Source: Brucella pseudintermedia (GTDB lineage: Bacteria; Pseudomonadota; Alphaproteobacteria; Rhizobiales; Rhizobiaceae). Taken from it: DNA of 64,000 nucleotides. How positions within the stretch are numbered: the stretch's first letter is position 1; every line of letters starts with the position of its first letter. Where the stretch lies: contig NZ_WBWE01000003.1 of assembly GCF_008932435.1 (NCBI RefSeq), positions 124,001 through 188,000 on the forward strand. The letters are read 5' to 3'. The position numbers were made by a program, and so were the translations under genes. The notes under the pieces were generated by a model, which was given only the letters and a program-made list of their open reading frames with translations, was not told where the DNA came from and ran no database searches. Shown piece after piece: positions 39,515-50,416 of this stretch.

Positions 39515-40909
39515 ATGTCCGGCTTCGATTATGATCTTTTTGTTATCGGTGGCGGGTCCGGCGGGGTCCGGGCGGCACGTCTTGCCGGAGCGATGGGGAA
39601 GAAAGTTGCTCTTGCTGAAGAATATCGCATGGGTGGAACCTGCGTTATCCGTGGTTGTGTCCCGAAGAAGCTCTTCGTCTATGCTTCGCAGTTTCCAGAA
39701 CATTTTGAGGATGCTGCTGGCTACGGTTGGGACGTGGGTGCATCGAACTTCGACTGGACTAAGTTGGTCGCAGCAAAGGATAAGGAGATTGCACGGCTGG
39801 AGGGACTTTACACCAAGGGTCTCCAGAATTCTGACGTTGAAATTTTTGCCAGCCGTGCCGAACTGATCGATGATCACACCATCGAACTGAAGGTCGATGG
39901 CCGCCGCATTACAGCCGATCAAATATTGATCGCTACGGGCGGTCATCCGACGATGCCGGAATCCATGCCGGGACGTGAATATTGCATCAGCTCCAACGAA
40001 GCGTTCCATCTTGCTGAACTGCCGAAAGCGATCGCCATAGCAGGCGGCGGATATATCGCTGTTGAGTTCGCGAACATATTCCACGGTCTTGGCGTCGAGA
40101 CCACGCTGGTCTACCGCGGCAAGGAAATTCTCTCCCGTTTCGATCCCGATCTGCGCCATCTCTTGCACGAAACCATGGAAGCAAAGGGCATCCGGATCAT
40201 TTGCGAAGCGGTTTTCGAGAAAATCGAGAAACAGTCCGATGGCAAGCTGAAAATATCGCTGAACAATGGTGACACGCTGGAAGTCGATCAGGCAATGATG
40301 GCTATCGGGCGCAAGGCCAACACGACCGGTCTTGGTCTGGAGAGAGCCGGTGTGAAGACGGATGAGCTTGGCGCCATTCTTGTGGACGATTACTCACGCA
40401 CCAATGTCGCGAATATCTGGGCAGTGGGTGACGTCACGAACCGTGTCCAATTGACGCCGGTGGCAATCCATGAAGCGATGTGTTTCCTTGAGACCGCCTT
40501 CAAGGATAATCCGACGAAACCGGACCATGAGCTGATCGCGACGGCCGTATTCTCGCAACCTGAAATCGGCACTGTTGGCTTGCCGGAAGACGAAGCTGCG
40601 AAGAAGTATCTGGAACTTGAGGTTTACAGAGCACTGTTCCGTCCGATGAAGAACACGCTGTCCGGTCGCAATGAGAAAATGCTGATGAAGCTCATTGTGG
40701 ATGCGGCAAGCCGCCGCGTGATCGGCGCCCATATCATGGGGCCAGACGCCGGTGAAATGGCCCAGCTTCTGGGCATTTCGCTCAAGGCTGGAGCGACCAA
40801 GGACGACTTCGACCGCACGATGGCGGTTCACCCGACAGCGGCTGAGGAGCTGGTCACCATGTACAAGCCGACCTATCGTGTTGTGAATGGTGAGAAAGTC
40901 GACGGATAA
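39515..40909 (+). CDS. gor: Glutathione-disulfide reductase
   Basis: A 464-residue NADPH flavoprotein of the pyridine nucleotide disulfide family. FAD motif GGGSGG (12-17), redox disulfide Cys43/Cys48 in TCVIRGCVPKK, and the C-terminal HPTAAEELVTM with the active-site His. The NADPH-side sequence around AIAGGGYIAVEFANIF is complete. ATG 39515 with TTGGAGA upstream; TTG 39503 is an unlikely alternative. Keeps glutathione reduced. Confidence 0.95.
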   Translation: MSGFDYDLFVIGGGSGGVRAARLAGAMGKKVALAEEYRMGGTCVIRGCVPKKLFVYASQFPEHFEDAAGYGWDVGASNFDWTKLVAAKDKEIARLEGLYTKGLQNSDVEIFASRAELIDDHTIELKVDGRRITADQILIATGGHPTMPESMPGREYCISSNEAFHLAELPKAIAIAGGGYIAVEFANIFHGLGVETTLVYRGKEILSRFDPDLRHLLHETMEAKGIRIICEAVFEKIEKQSDGKLKISLNNGDTLEVDQAMMAIGRKANTTGLGLERAGVKTDELGAILVDDYSRTNVANIWAVGDVTNRVQLTPVAIHEAMCFLETAFKDNPTKPDHELIATAVFSQPEIGTVGLPEDEAAKKYLELEVYRALFRPMKNTLSGRNEKMLMKLIVDAASRRVIGAHIMGPDAGEMAQLLGISLKAGATKDDFDRTMAVHPTAAEELVTMYKPTYRVVNGEKVDG

Positions 40910-41116
40910 ATCTTTCGCAACCGCTTTCTTCGGTTAACGAATATTGCTGGCATAAAATCTCAGCCTGCATTATATCAGCGCGACCACGCGCGCCGGTTTT
41001 CCGGGACATGCTGTCATCTTTATCAGATGTGGCTGTTCGTTAAGGGATACCGGCTTTCGTGTAAGGAGGATACAATCCGAGAGAAATCGAGCGGATAGAA
41101 GCAAGCAGGTGCTCAA

Positions 41117-42496
41117 ATGACGAAGAACTGGACCCCGCATTCCTGGAGAAGCAAACCGATCAAGCAAGTGCCGTTTTATCCGGACGCAAAGGCTCTGAAC
41201 GATGTCGAGGCCCGTCTTCGCACCTATCCGCCGCTGGTTTTTGCAGGTGAAGCACGCAAGCTTAAGCAGCAGCTGGCCGAGGTCGCGGAAGGTAAGGCCT
41301 TTCTGCTTCAGGGCGGCGATTGCGCCGAGAGTTTTGCGGAACACGGTGCAGACAATATCCGTGACTTTTTCCGCGTGTTCCTCCAGATGGCCGTCGTGCT
41401 TACTTTCGGCGCATCGAAGCCTGTCGTGAAAGTTGGCCGTATCGCCGGTCAATTCGCCAAGCCGCGCTCCTCCGACATGGAAACGCTCAATGGTGTGGAG
41501 CTGCCGTCCTATCGTGGTGACATTATCAACGGCATAGAATTTGATGCAGCCTCACGCACGCCCGATCCCCAGCGTCAGGACATGGCATATCGTCAATCGG
41601 CGGCGACGCTTAATCTGCTGCGTGCTTTCGCTCAAGGCGGCTACGCAAATCTGGAAAACGTTCACCAGTGGATGCTCGGGTTTGTCGGCAAAAGCCCACA
41701 GGCGGAGCGCTATGCGGCTTTGGCCCAGCGTATTTCCGAGACCATGAACTTCATGCGCGCAATCGGGATTACGGCTGACAGCAATCATTCGCTGCGCGAA
41801 ACCGATTTCTATACCAGCCATGAAGCGCTGCTTCTTGGATACGAAGAAGCGCTGACCCGTATAGACTCCACCTCTGGCGATTGGTACGGCACGTCTGGCC
41901 ATATGATCTGGATCGGCGATCGTACCCGGCAGGCCGATCATGCGCATATCGAATACTGCCGCGGCATCAAGAATCCGCTCGGTCTCAAATGCGGTCCGTC
42001 TTTGCAGCCGGATGATCTCATTCGCCTGATTGATCTTCTGAACCCGGATAATGAAGCTGGTCGTCTGACGCTGATTGCACGCTTCGGCTACGATAAGGTT
42101 GGCGATCATCTGCCTCAGCTTATTCGTGCTGTCGAGAAAGAAGGCCGCAAGGTGGTGTGGTCCTGCGATCCGATGCATGGCAACACGATCACAGCCGGCG
42201 GCTACAAGACACGTCCGTTCGACCGTATCCTTAAGGAAGTGGAATCCTTCTTCGCGATCCATCGTGCTGAAGGCACGCATCCGGGCGGCATTCATGTCGA
42301 AATGACAGGCAAGAATGTGACGGAATGCACTGGCGGCGCGCGTGCGATTTCGGCTGAGGACTTGCACGATCGCTACCACACGCATTGCGATCCGCGTCTC
42401 AATGCCGATCAGGCTCTGGAACTGGCGTTCCTGTTGGCTGAATTGCTCAAGAAGGAGCGCGATGCTGGCGTTGACAAGCAGGTCGCGAGCGCCTGA
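41117..42496 (+). CDS. aroG: DAHP synthase, class II (3-deoxy-7-phosphoheptulonate synthase)
   Basis: First step of the shikimate pathway: PEP plus erythrose 4-phosphate. The 459-residue protein belongs to the class II (plant/actinobacterial type) family, with [33 protein letters not shown] and [12 protein letters not shown]. In most Rhizobiales this is the main enzyme. The ATG at 41117 lies about 60 bases after a strong AAGGAGG sequence (41064-41070), which is too distant to be its ribosome binding site, so the leader deserves a look. Confidence 0.96.
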   Translation: MTKNWTPHSWRSKPIKQVPFYPDAKALNDVEARLRTYPPLVFAGEARKLKQQLAEVAEGKAFLLQGGDCAESFAEHGADNIRDFFRVFLQMAVVLTFGASKPVVKVGRIAGQFAKPRSSDMETLNGVELPSYRGDIINGIEFDAASRTPDPQRQDMAYRQSAATLNLLRAFAQGGYANLENVHQWMLGFVGKSPQAERYAALAQRISETMNFMRAIGITADSNHSLRETDFYTSHEALLLGYEEALTRIDSTSGDWYGTSGHMIWIGDRTRQADHAHIEYCRGIKNPLGLKCGPSLQPDDLIRLIDLLNPDNEAGRLTLIARFGYDKVGDHLPQLIRAVEKEGRKVVWSCDPMHGNTITAGGYKTRPFDRILKEVESFFAIHRAEGTHPGGIHVEMTGKNVTECTGGARAISAEDLHDRYHTHCDPRLNADQALELAFLLAELLKKERDAGVDKQVASA

Positions 42497-42523
42497 TCTG
42501 TTTCGTATGTCCTAAAGTCTGCA

Positions 42524-42551
42524 AGGGCGGAGATTTCCAAATCTCCGCCCT
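42524..42551 (+). terminator. Perfect 11-bp hairpin after aroG
   Basis: AGGGCGGAGAT (42524-42534) pairs with ATCTCCGCCCT (42541-42551) around a six-base loop. The following T-tract is weak (GTTGCATTTC), so termination is probable but not certain. Confidence 0.7.
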
Positions 42552-42692
42552 GTTGCATTTCAGGAAAACTTACATATTGATTGCCGCCAAGCGCCGTATA
42601 TTCGAAAACGCACACGGGGCGCTTGTGTGCTTTCTGATGGTCGTTTCCGGTTCTCCGGCGGATACTGTAGCCAATTTGATTGAGGGGCAACG

Positions 42693-43043
42693 ATGCAGCG
42701 CATTTTTCTGGCTTTTCTTAATTCCATGCGGGCGCTGAAATATCTCGCCGGACATGAAAAGGCCGTCCAACAGGAACTGGTGCTGTTTCTTCTATCTCTG
42801 CCAGTGGCGTACCTTCTTGCGCCGACCTGGCTTGCTTTCCTTTTCATGACCGGCTCGATCCTGTTCCTTATCCTTGTGGAAGTGCTGAACACCGGCATCG
42901 AGGCGACGTGTGATGCCGTTTCCCGGGATTTTCATAAGGAAATTCAGATTGCAAAGGACTGCGGGTCGCTCGCTGTCCTGATTTCCATTTTGTTCGTCGT
43001 TGTTGTCTGGGGTTATATTCTAGCCACTACGTATCTCGCCTGA
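42693..43043 (+). CDS. dgkA: Diacylglycerol kinase, small integral membrane type
   Basis: A 116-residue trimeric membrane enzyme with three helices that recycles diacylglycerol to phosphatidic acid, needed when lipid-derived headgroups are used for periplasmic glucans (cyclic glucan modification occurs in this group). The signature VEVLNTGIEATCDAVSRDFHKEIQIAKDCGSLAV covers the catalytic Glu and the conserved Asn and Lys-Asp. The 5' end follows a short intergenic stretch. Confidence 0.95.
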   Translation: MQRIFLAFLNSMRALKYLAGHEKAVQQELVLFLLSLPVAYLLAPTWLAFLFMTGSILFLILVEVLNTGIEATCDAVSRDFHKEIQIAKDCGSLAVLISILFVVVVWGYILATTYLA

Positions 43044-43134
43044 CAAAGAACGCGCCGATTGATTGCATCCGTTGCATTTGCTTGCCCAAGCGCGCTAAAG
43101 CTTGGACATGTTAGCCTCTCACGAGAATCTCGCC

Positions 43135-44787
43135 ATGCTTCGTATTGCCGTTGCGCAACTCAATCCCGTCATGGGCGATATCGCCGGAAACCTGGCCAAG
43201 GCTCGCGCCGCTCGCGCCGAGGCGGCCAGAATGAAAGCCGATCTCATTCTGTTTACGGAATTATTTATCTCCGGATATCCGCCGGAAGATCTCGTTCTGA
43301 AGCCATCCTTTCTTGCTGCGTGTGAAAAGGCTGTCCGTGATTTGGCGAATGACACCGCTGACGGAGGGCCGGGCGTCATTATTGGCACGCCGCTCAGCCG
43401 TGCGAGCGGCCTTCACAATTCCATCGCTGTGCTGGATGGTGGTGAGATCCTAGCCGAGCGGTTCAAGGTCGATCTGCCGAATTATGGCGAGTTCGATGAG
43501 AAGCGCGTATTTCAGTCTGGCCCCATGCCCGGCCCGGTCAATTTCCGCGGTGTTCGCATCGGAATACCAATCTGTGAAGATATTTGGGGCGAACTCGGTG
43601 TTGCCGAAACGCTGGCTGAGAGTGGTGCAGAAATTCTGCTCGTTCCCAATGGCTCGCCGTATCATCGAGCCAAGATGGACCGACGTCATCAGGTCGTTCT
43701 GAAGCAAGTGATAGAAACAGAGCTACCGATGGTCTATGCCAATCAAGTCGGTGGACAGGATGAGCTGGTTTTCGACGGTGGATCGTTTGCGTTCAATGCC
43801 GACCGGTCGCTCTGTTTGCAAATGCCGCAATTTGCGGAGCAGATCGCACTCACCGTATGGCACAGGGAAAATGATGGCTGGCGCTGCGAAGAGGGCGAGA
43901 AGGCGGTTCTTCCAGAAGGACTTGAGGCTGACTATTCCGCCTGCATGCTGGGTCTTCGGGATTATGTGAACAAGAACGGTTTCAAGGACGTCGTGCTGGG
44001 GCTTTCGGGCGGTATCGACTCGGCAATCTGCGCGGCACTGGGCGTAGACGCCTTGGGCAAGGACCGCGTGCGCTGCATCATGCTGCCTTACCGTTACACA
44101 TCCGACGAATCGCTGAAGGACGCTGCCGACTGTGCAAAGGCGCTCGGTGTTCGATACGATGTCGTGCCGATCGCTGCGCCGGTCGAAGGCTTCCTTGAAG
44201 CGCTGCATCCGCTGTTCTCAGGAACCGAGAGCGGTGTCACCGAAGAAAACCTGCAAAGCCGCGCGCGCGGGACCATTCTGATGGCGGTTTCGAACAAGTT
44301 CGGTTCAATGGTCGTCACCACAGGCAATAAGTCTGAGATGTCGGTGGGCTATGCCACACTTTATGGCGACATGAACGGCGGGTTCAACCCGATCAAGGAC
44401 GTGTACAAGATGCAGGTCTATGCGATGTCGGAATGGCGTAACAGCCATGTGCCGCATGGCGCGCTTGGGCCGTCAGGAGAAGTGATTCCGCAGAATATCA
44501 TTTCCAAGGCCCCCTCTGCCGAACTGCGCGAAAACCAGACCGATCAGGACAGTTTGCCGCCTTATCCGGTTCTGGACGATATCCTTGAGTGTCTTGTCGA
44601 AAACGAAATGAGCAACGCGGAGATTGCTGCACGGGGGCATCCGCTTGAAACCGTCCAACGGATCGAACATTTGCTCTATCTGGCTGAATATAAGCGCCGC
44701 CAATCGGCGCCGGGTGTTAAAATTACCAAGAAGAATTTCGGACGCGATCGCCGCTACCCTATAACGAACCGCTTCCGCGACCGCTGA
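43135..44787 (+). CDS. nadE: Glutamine-dependent NAD+ synthetase
   Basis: Final step of NAD synthesis. About 550 residues: an N-terminal nitrilase-type glutaminase domain with the catalytic Glu ([15 protein letters not shown]) and Cys ([13 protein letters not shown]), and a C-terminal NAD synthetase domain with the PP-loop [16 protein letters not shown] and [17 protein letters not shown]. The start is placed at ATG 43135 ([11 protein letters not shown]), where family proteins begin; ATG 43108 or TTG 43102 are alternatives adding 9-11 residues. Confidence 0.95.
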   Translation: MLRIAVAQLNPVMGDIAGNLAKARAARAEAARMKADLILFTELFISGYPPEDLVLKPSFLAACEKAVRDLANDTADGGPGVIIGTPLSRASGLHNSIAVLDGGEILAERFKVDLPNYGEFDEKRVFQSGPMPGPVNFRGVRIGIPICEDIWGELGVAETLAESGAEILLVPNGSPYHRAKMDRRHQVVLKQVIETELPMVYANQVGGQDELVFDGGSFAFNADRSLCLQMPQFAEQIALTVWHRENDGWRCEEGEKAVLPEGLEADYSACMLGLRDYVNKNGFKDVVLGLSGGIDSAICAALGVDALGKDRVRCIMLPYRYTSDESLKDAADCAKALGVRYDVVPIAAPVEGFLEALHPLFSGTESGVTEENLQSRARGTILMAVSNKFGSMVVTTGNKSEMSVGYATLYGDMNGGFNPIKDVYKMQVYAMSEWRNSHVPHGALGPSGEVIPQNIISKAPSAELRENQTDQDSLPPYPVLDDILECLVENEMSNAEIAARGHPLETVQRIEHLLYLAEYKRRQSAPGVKITKKNFGRDRRYPITNRFRDR

Positions 44788-44798
44788 AAGACAATAAG

Positions 44799-46172
44799 AT
44801 GACTGTGACCGTTCGTTTTGCTCCGTCACCGACGGGCTATATTCATATTGGCAACACGCGCACCGCGCTTTCAAACTGGCTGTTCGCACAGAAGAATGGC
44901 GGCAAGTTCATTCTGCGCTACGACGACACCGATGTCGAACGTTCCAAAGAGGAGTATGCGCAGGCAATTGCGGTCGATCTCGATTGGCTGGGGATCACAC
45001 CCGATCGTGTGGAATATCAGTCAAAACGTTTCGATGTTTACGGCAAGGCAGTCGAAAAGCTCAAGCAGGCTGGGCTGCTTTATGCCTGCTATGAAACGGC
45101 GGATGAGCTGGAGCGTCGCCGCAAGCTGCGCCTCGCCCGTCGCTTGCCGCCCGTATATGGCCGTGAAGGACTGAAACTTACCGACGAAGATAAAGCAGCT
45201 TTCGAAGCCGAGGGGCGCAAGCCGCATTGGCGTTTCCTGCTGCCAAATTTCGATACTGATCCATTTAATACCAGACGTACCGATGTACATTGGGACGATC
45301 TGGTCCGTGGCCCGCAGACGGTGGATCTGGCCTCAATGTCCGATCCGGTGCTGGTACGCGAGGATGGCACCTATCTCTACACTCTGCCGTCTGTGGTCGA
45401 TGATATTGATCTCGGCATCACGCACATTATTCGTGGGGACGATCACGTGACCAATACGGGTGTGCAAATCGCGATTTTTGAAGCTCTGGGTGCCAAAGCG
45501 CCGGTTTTTGGCCACCACAATCTGCTGACCACAATTTCAGGTGAGGGGCTTTCAAAGAGAACTGGCGCTCTCTCTGTCGGATCGTTGCGTGAAGGCGGCT
45601 TCGAGCCCATGGCAGTAGCGTCGCTGGCCGTTCTGATCGGTACATCGGAAAGTGTCTCGGCTGCCCCCAATATGGAAAGTCTGGCGGAGCGGTTCGATCT
45701 GGCTTCGATATCGAAGTCATCGGCGAAATTTGATCCCGCGGAACTGGATACGCTCAATCGCGTCCTGTTGCATGAGATGCCATTTCCAGAAGCTGAGCCA
45801 CGCTTGGCGGCGCTGGGTATTTCCGGCGACAAGGCGGAACCCTTCTGGCTAGCGGTACGAGGAAATCTCGACCGCTTCAAGGATTCTGCTCACTGGTGGT
45901 CTATCGTCGATGGCGAATTGCCCGAAACGCCAGCTTTTTCCGATGAGGATCGCGCTTTCCTGAGGGAGGCTTTCAGCCTTCTGCCGCCGGCCCCTTGGGA
46001 TCATCAAACATGGAAAATCTGGACAGAGGCCGTGAAGGCAGCAACAGGACGCAAGGGCAAGAATCTTTTCATGCCCATGCGTCTGGCGCTTACGGGGCAG
46101 GCGCATGGGCCGGAGTTGGCTGACTTGTTAGTCCTGATTGGTCTGGAAAGAACTCTGAGCCGACGACCCTGA
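44799..46172 (+). CDS. gltX: Glutamyl-tRNA synthetase
   Basis: Class I synthetase of 457 residues with HIGN (16-19, in [17 protein letters not shown]) and the KMSKS-equivalent GLSKRTGAL. Brucellaceae have two GltX genes; this looks like one of them, possibly the one specialised for tRNA-Gln misacylation, but I cannot tell which. It starts 11 bases after nadE, and its last 83 bases overlap the 3' end of the lipoprotein gene on the other strand. Confidence 0.95.
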   Translation: MTVTVRFAPSPTGYIHIGNTRTALSNWLFAQKNGGKFILRYDDTDVERSKEEYAQAIAVDLDWLGITPDRVEYQSKRFDVYGKAVEKLKQAGLLYACYETADELERRRKLRLARRLPPVYGREGLKLTDEDKAAFEAEGRKPHWRFLLPNFDTDPFNTRRTDVHWDDLVRGPQTVDLASMSDPVLVREDGTYLYTLPSVVDDIDLGITHIIRGDDHVTNTGVQIAIFEALGAKAPVFGHHNLLTTISGEGLSKRTGALSVGSLREGGFEPMAVASLAVLIGTSESVSAAPNMESLAERFDLASISKSSAKFDPAELDTLNRVLLHEMPFPEAEPRLAALGISGDKAEPFWLAVRGNLDRFKDSAHWWSIVDGELPETPAFSDEDRAFLREAFSLLPPAPWDHQTWKIWTEAVKAATGRKGKNLFMPMRLALTGQAHGPELADLLVLIGLERTLSRRP

Positions 46173-46824
46173 CTTTTGTGTTTGGAGTATAGGTGCGCTC
46201 CGCAGGCGGCGTGGTTGTGACGGGTGCAACATAAGTCGAGCCATTTGGAGTCAGCACTGTCGAAGTGGGCTTATCGTTCACCTCATCGGCGGCGACAGGA
46301 GCGGGTGTCGTATAGACAGGTAACGCACCCGTGGCGACCATTTCGGTGCTCGGTCCGGCTGTGGTTTCGGTCTTTTTCGCCGGAATGCGGATAGGTTTCG
46401 ACTGGATTTTCTTGGGAATGACAACCCATGATGCCTTGCATGATTTGATATGTTTAGACGCTGATGGACGCCCGGCGAGGGTCATGTTCAGTTCGTGAAC
46501 GCGCTCCCGTAAGGTTTGTGTTTCCGCTGTCAGTCGATCCGTCTTGGTCTGCAGTTTGGTACACTGGGCTGATTTGGCAACGGGGGTAAACAAACCTCCG
46601 GAACAACGATCCTGAATCGCTTTCTTTCGTAAAACAGCAAGGTCAGCTTCTTTTCGATCAAGAAGAGACTCGGTAGCAAGAAGGTGCTTTCTAAGCTGCT
46701 TCTGTTCGGCGGGGGAACACAATTCTGCGGGCGGCACGGTCGTACAGCCAGCCAATGATCCTGAAACTATCGAAAATAGTGAGTAAAACAAAATTCTATT
46801 AGAGTATGTTGAAATAATAGACAT
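46090..46824 (-). CDS. Putative lipoprotein, unknown function
   Basis: A 244-residue protein with a signal peptide and lipobox SLAGC (Cys27), a helical coiled-coil-like part (about 35-100, rich in K, E, L and Q with four Cys: LCSPAEQ, DRCSGG, AQCTK, KSCKAS), and a long Pro/Thr/Ala-rich tail. No domain is recognised. The start at 46824 is chosen because GAGAAAATC precedes it. Its 3' end overlaps gltX by 83 bases on the other strand. The AT-rich upstream region fits a promoter. Confidence 0.7.
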   Translation of the reverse strand: MSIISTYSNRILFYSLFSIVSGSLAGCTTVPPAELCSPAEQKQLRKHLLATESLLDRKEADLAVLRKKAIQDRCSGGLFTPVAKSAQCTKLQTKTDRLTAETQTLRERVHELNMTLAGRPSASKHIKSCKASWVVIPKKIQSKPIRIPAKKTETTAGPSTEMVATGALPVYTTPAPVAADEVNDKPTSTVLTPNGSTYVAPVTTTPPAERTYTPNTKVRVVGSEFFPDQSGLTSQPTPAHAPAP

Positions 46825-46885
46825 GATTTTCTCGTATATGTCAGCGATGTAATCATGTATCAAGAACGCAGTAAAATAAAAATTA

Positions 46886-46915
46886 ACGGCGAGTATATGA
46901 AGATATACTCGCCGT
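46886..46915 (-). terminator. Terminator downstream of maeB
   Basis: A perfect 13-bp stem (46886-46898 with 46903-46915) with a four-base loop. On the minus strand it is followed by TAATTTTTATTTTA, so it suits the maeB transcript; it lies just after its stop at 46945. Confidence 0.85.
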
Positions 46916-46944
46916 ATATTGTTGTTATATTAAAAATCACTAAT

Positions 46945-49284
46945 TTAGTTTCTGTTACCTATCTTCTTTTTGCGGAGAGTTTCGCCCGATTTCTGCAATG
47001 ATTCAACCACTGCCAGCGCAGTCATGTTGACGACACCACGCGAGGTGACGGAAGGCGTCAAAATGTGGGCTGGTCGCGCCGCTCCGAGTAGAATTGGCCC
47101 CACATGCAGTGCGTCTGTAACCATCTTGACTACATTCAGCGTAATGTTCGCGGCGTCGAGGTTAGGGAAGACAAGAAGATTGGCTTCACCTTTCAGGCGA
47201 GAATTCGGGAACACACGGTCGCGAAGCGCCTGGGAGAGCGCGGAATCACCATGCATTTCACCGTCGGATTCCAGTTCCGGCGCTTTTTCGGCGAGAATTG
47301 CCGCTGCTTCTCGCATTTTCTCCGCACTGGCTGATTCTTTCGACCCGAAATTCGAATGCGACACCAGCGCCGCTTTCGGTTCGATACCGAAGCGGCTGAT
47401 TTCCTTTGCTGCAAGAATTGCCATTTCGGCGACTTCATTTGCGCTCGGTTCCACGTTGACATAAGTGTCCGTGAGGAAGAGGGCGCCACGCTGCGAGATC
47501 AGCAGGCTCAAAGCCGAGTAGTCACGGATGCCGGGAACCTTGCCAATAATCTGGCGCACCACACGAAGATGGCGTTCGAAGCGACCTTCAAGACCACAGA
47601 TCATGGCGTCCGCTTCGTCACGCATAACGGCCAGGGCGGCAATCGCGGTTGAGTTGGTGCGCACGATGGTACGCGCGGCTTCGGGCGTCACGCCCTGTCT
47701 GCCGGTATAGGATAAGTAAAGGTCGACATAGTCGCGATAGCGCGGGTCGTCTTCGGGGTTGATGAGTTCGAAATCCGTTCCCGGCCGGATTTTCAAACCA
47801 TAGCGACGCAGACGCGTTTCGATAACCTGCGGGCGTCCGACCAGAATCGGGGCGGCAATACGCTCCTCAATTACGACCTGAGCTGCGCGCAACACGCGTT
47901 CATCTTCACCGTCGGCATAAATAACGCGCTTCGGTTTTTCCTGTGCGCGGGCCGCGGCAAAGACCGGCTTCATGATGAGGCCAGACCGGAAGACGAAGCG
48001 ATTGAGACGGTCGAGATAGGCCTCCATGTCTTCAATTGGGCGCGTCGCCACGCCCGTTTCCATCGCGGCCTTGGCCACCGCGGGAGCGATGCGGAGAATC
48101 AGGCGCTGATCGAATGGCGACGGAATGATATAGTCAGGCCCGAAAGTGGGCGTATCGCCAGAATAGGCGCGCGCAGCGACATCAGAAGGTTCTTCGCGGG
48201 CGAGCGCGGCAATTGCGCGAACCGCAGCAAGCTTCATTTCTTCATTGATTGCAGTGGCGCCGACATCAAGCGCGCCTCGGAAGATATAGGGGAAGCAGAG
48301 AACGTTGTTGACCTGGTTGGGGTAATCCGAACGTCCGGTGCAGATCATGGCATCGGCGCGGGCCGCGCGGGCCTCTTCCGGCATGATTTCCGGCTTCGGG
48401 TTGGCGAGTGCCATGATGAGCGGCTTTTCAGCCATCTGCTGCAGCAGTTCGGGCTTCAGCACGCCAGCGGCCGAAAGGCCGAGGAAAACGTCTGCTCCGC
48501 CAATAACATCGGCCAGAATACGCGCGTCGGTCTTTTGGGCGTAAACTTCCTTCCAGCGATCCATTAGCGTGTTGCGGCCTTCGTAGACAACGCCTTCGAG
48601 ATCGCAAACCCAGATGTTTTCGCGTTTCGCGCCCAGATTGACCAGAAGATTGAGGCAGGCAAGCGCCGCAGCGCCTGCGCCGGATGTAACGATCTTGGCG
48701 TCGCTGATTTTCTTGCCGGCCAGTTCCAAGCCGTTCAGCACTGCGGAGGCAACGATAATTGCCGTGCCGTGCTGGTCGTCATGGAAGACGGGTATGTTCA
48801 TTTTTTCACGAAGCTGTTCTTCAACTTCGAAGCACTCAGGCGCCTTGATATCCTCAAGATTGATACCGCCAAAAGTTGGTTCCAAGGCAGCGACCACATC
48901 GACAATGCGATCGATTTCATGCGCATCAATTTCGATATCGAACACGTCGATATCGGCAAACTTTTTGAAAAGGACGGCCTTGCCTTCCATGACCGGTTTG
49001 GAAGCAAGCGCGCCGATATTGCCGAGGCCGAGAACTGCAGTACCGTTCGATACGACCGCGACGAGATTTCCCCGGGCGGTGTATTCGGCAGCTGTCGCGG
49101 GGTCTTCATGGATCGCGAGGCAAGGAGCAGCTACACCTGGCGAATAGGCGAGCGCCAGATCTCGCTGGTTGCCAAGGGGCTTTGTCGCCTGAATTTCCAG
49201 CTTTCCGGGCTTCGGATAACGGTGAAAGAACAAAGCTGCTTCATCGAAATCCGAACGGGAAGTGGAAGGGGTTTTCTTGGTCAT
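46945..49284 (-). CDS. maeB: NADP-dependent malic enzyme with phosphotransacetylase-like domain
   Basis: A 779-residue fusion of a malic enzyme (about 1-430) with a phosphotransacetylase-like C-terminal domain (about 430-779), the MaeB/TME layout. The N-terminal half has YSPGVAAPCLAIHEDP and NLEDIKAPECFEVEEQL, and the NAD(P) loop is in KIVTSGAGAAALACLNLL. It decarboxylates malate to pyruvate. The start at 49284 (MTKKTPSTSRSD) is chosen; an upstream in-frame stretch back to 49395 is not conserved. Confidence 0.95.
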   Translation of the reverse strand: MTKKTPSTSRSDFDEAALFFHRYPKPGKLEIQATKPLGNQRDLALAYSPGVAAPCLAIHEDPATAAEYTARGNLVAVVSNGTAVLGLGNIGALASKPVMEGKAVLFKKFADIDVFDIEIDAHEIDRIVDVVAALEPTFGGINLEDIKAPECFEVEEQLREKMNIPVFHDDQHGTAIIVASAVLNGLELAGKKISDAKIVTSGAGAAALACLNLLVNLGAKRENIWVCDLEGVVYEGRNTLMDRWKEVYAQKTDARILADVIGGADVFLGLSAAGVLKPELLQQMAEKPLIMALANPKPEIMPEEARAARADAMICTGRSDYPNQVNNVLCFPYIFRGALDVGATAINEEMKLAAVRAIAALAREEPSDVAARAYSGDTPTFGPDYIIPSPFDQRLILRIAPAVAKAAMETGVATRPIEDMEAYLDRLNRFVFRSGLIMKPVFAAARAQEKPKRVIYADGEDERVLRAAQVVIEERIAAPILVGRPQVIETRLRRYGLKIRPGTDFELINPEDDPRYRDYVDLYLSYTGRQGVTPEAARTIVRTNSTAIAALAVMRDEADAMICGLEGRFERHLRVVRQIIGKVPGIRDYSALSLLISQRGALFLTDTYVNVEPSANEVAEMAILAAKEISRFGIEPKAALVSHSNFGSKESASAEKMREAAAILAEKAPELESDGEMHGDSALSQALRDRVFPNSRLKGEANLLVFPNLDAANITLNVVKMVTDALHVGPILLGAARPAHILTPSVTSRGVVNMTALAVVESLQKSGETLRKKKIGNRN

Positions 49285-49492
49285 GGTCGCATCGCTTTCC
49301 AAAATCTTTTGTGCAGGGCAAAAGCCTGTTCGCACGTGCAGGAAACGGTGACATCCCGCTTCTGCACGCAGCTTTCGCTCATAACTTCCGCACACTGGGC
49401 CATTATTGTTCTTAGTCTATCGGCTCAAATCTCAGTAGGCCCGTTTTCGAGAATGAGTTTTTCCAAATTTGCAGCTCTATCGTTTGGTGCTG

Positions 49493-50272
49493 TTAAAACG
49501 CACTCTGATAAGCGCCGCCGTCGATAACGAGATTCTGCCCGGAAATGAATCCGGAATGTTCCGAGCAAAGGAACGCGCATGCCTGTCCAAATTCCTTCGG
49601 CTGGCCAATTCGCCCGGCAGGAATCGCCGACGCTCGTTTCGCGGCTTCCGCATCGGGTGTCGTGCCATTCTTCTGGGCGGAAAACGCGAAGCCGCTGCGA
49701 AGCCGATCCGTGTCGAATGCGCCCGGGAGAATATTGTTGATCGTGACGTTGGAGGCCGCGACCGTCCGGGCGACGCCAGCAAGAAACGCGGTCAGCCCGG
49801 CGCGAGCTCCCGATGAGAGATCGAGGCCAGGGATAGGCGCGTATACAGATGTCGATGTTATGTTGACGATGCGGCCGAACCGGCGCTCGACCATTCCGTC
49901 GATCACGGCTTTGATCAGCTCCAGAGGGGTGACCATATTCTGGGTAACGCCTTGAAGGATCGCATCGCGGTCGAGAAGGCGGAAATCCTTGAAGGCCGGT
50001 CCGCCATTATTGTTTACGAGAATATCTGGCGCAGGGCAGGCGGAAAGCAGTTCAGCCTGCCCTTCAGCGGTGGATACATCGGCGGCAACGGCATCAACTC
50101 TCACGTCAAACGCTTGCCGGATTGCTTTCGCGGTTTCTGCGAGGATTTGTTCATTCCGCCCGTTGATAACCAGATCACACCCGGCTTCGGCGAGTGCTTC
50201 TGCACAGGCTCGTCCGAGCCCCTTGCTAGAAGCGCACACAATTGCTTTTCGACCTTTCAGGCCCAAGTCCAC
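49493..50272 (-). CDS. SDR-fold oxidoreductase lacking the catalytic Tyr and Lys
   Basis: A 259-residue short-chain dehydrogenase/reductase fold protein. The nucleotide loop is ASSKGLGRA, followed by NNNGGPAF. Around the catalytic site the sequence reads NITSTSVYAPIPGLDLSSGARAGLTAFL: aligned to FabG-type SDRs, the active-site Tyr is Ser and the Lys is Arg. It therefore looks like a non-classical or catalytically altered SDR. GTG 50272 has GAGG eight bases upstream; ATG 50293 is an alternative. It lies next to the citrate synthase-like genes. Confidence 0.85.
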   Translation of the reverse strand: MDLGLKGRKAIVCASSKGLGRACAEALAEAGCDLVINGRNEQILAETAKAIRQAFDVRVDAVAADVSTAEGQAELLSACPAPDILVNNNGGPAFKDFRLLDRDAILQGVTQNMVTPLELIKAVIDGMVERRFGRIVNITSTSVYAPIPGLDLSSGARAGLTAFLAGVARTVAASNVTINNILPGAFDTDRLRSGFAFSAQKNGTTPDAEAAKRASAIPAGRIGQPKEFGQACAFLCSEHSGFISGQNLVIDGGAYQSAF

Positions 50273-50416
50273 GGCTTCACCCTCGCATTTCATTCAGTTT
50301 TCAAGTCATGCCACCAAGCAAGCAGTCTGATCAACCGGATTCTGGTTCATCGGATCATGTGTCCACCTTTTAGGGGAGAAATTGCATTTCTAGAGAACAA
50401 AACTTGGTGAGTTTCG

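Noticed and set aside
41060-41116. Leader peptide or attenuator before the DAHP synthase
   Set aside because: A strong AAGGAGG is present far from the ATG, but I found no short frame rich in Trp, Phe or Tyr and no clear paired hairpins.
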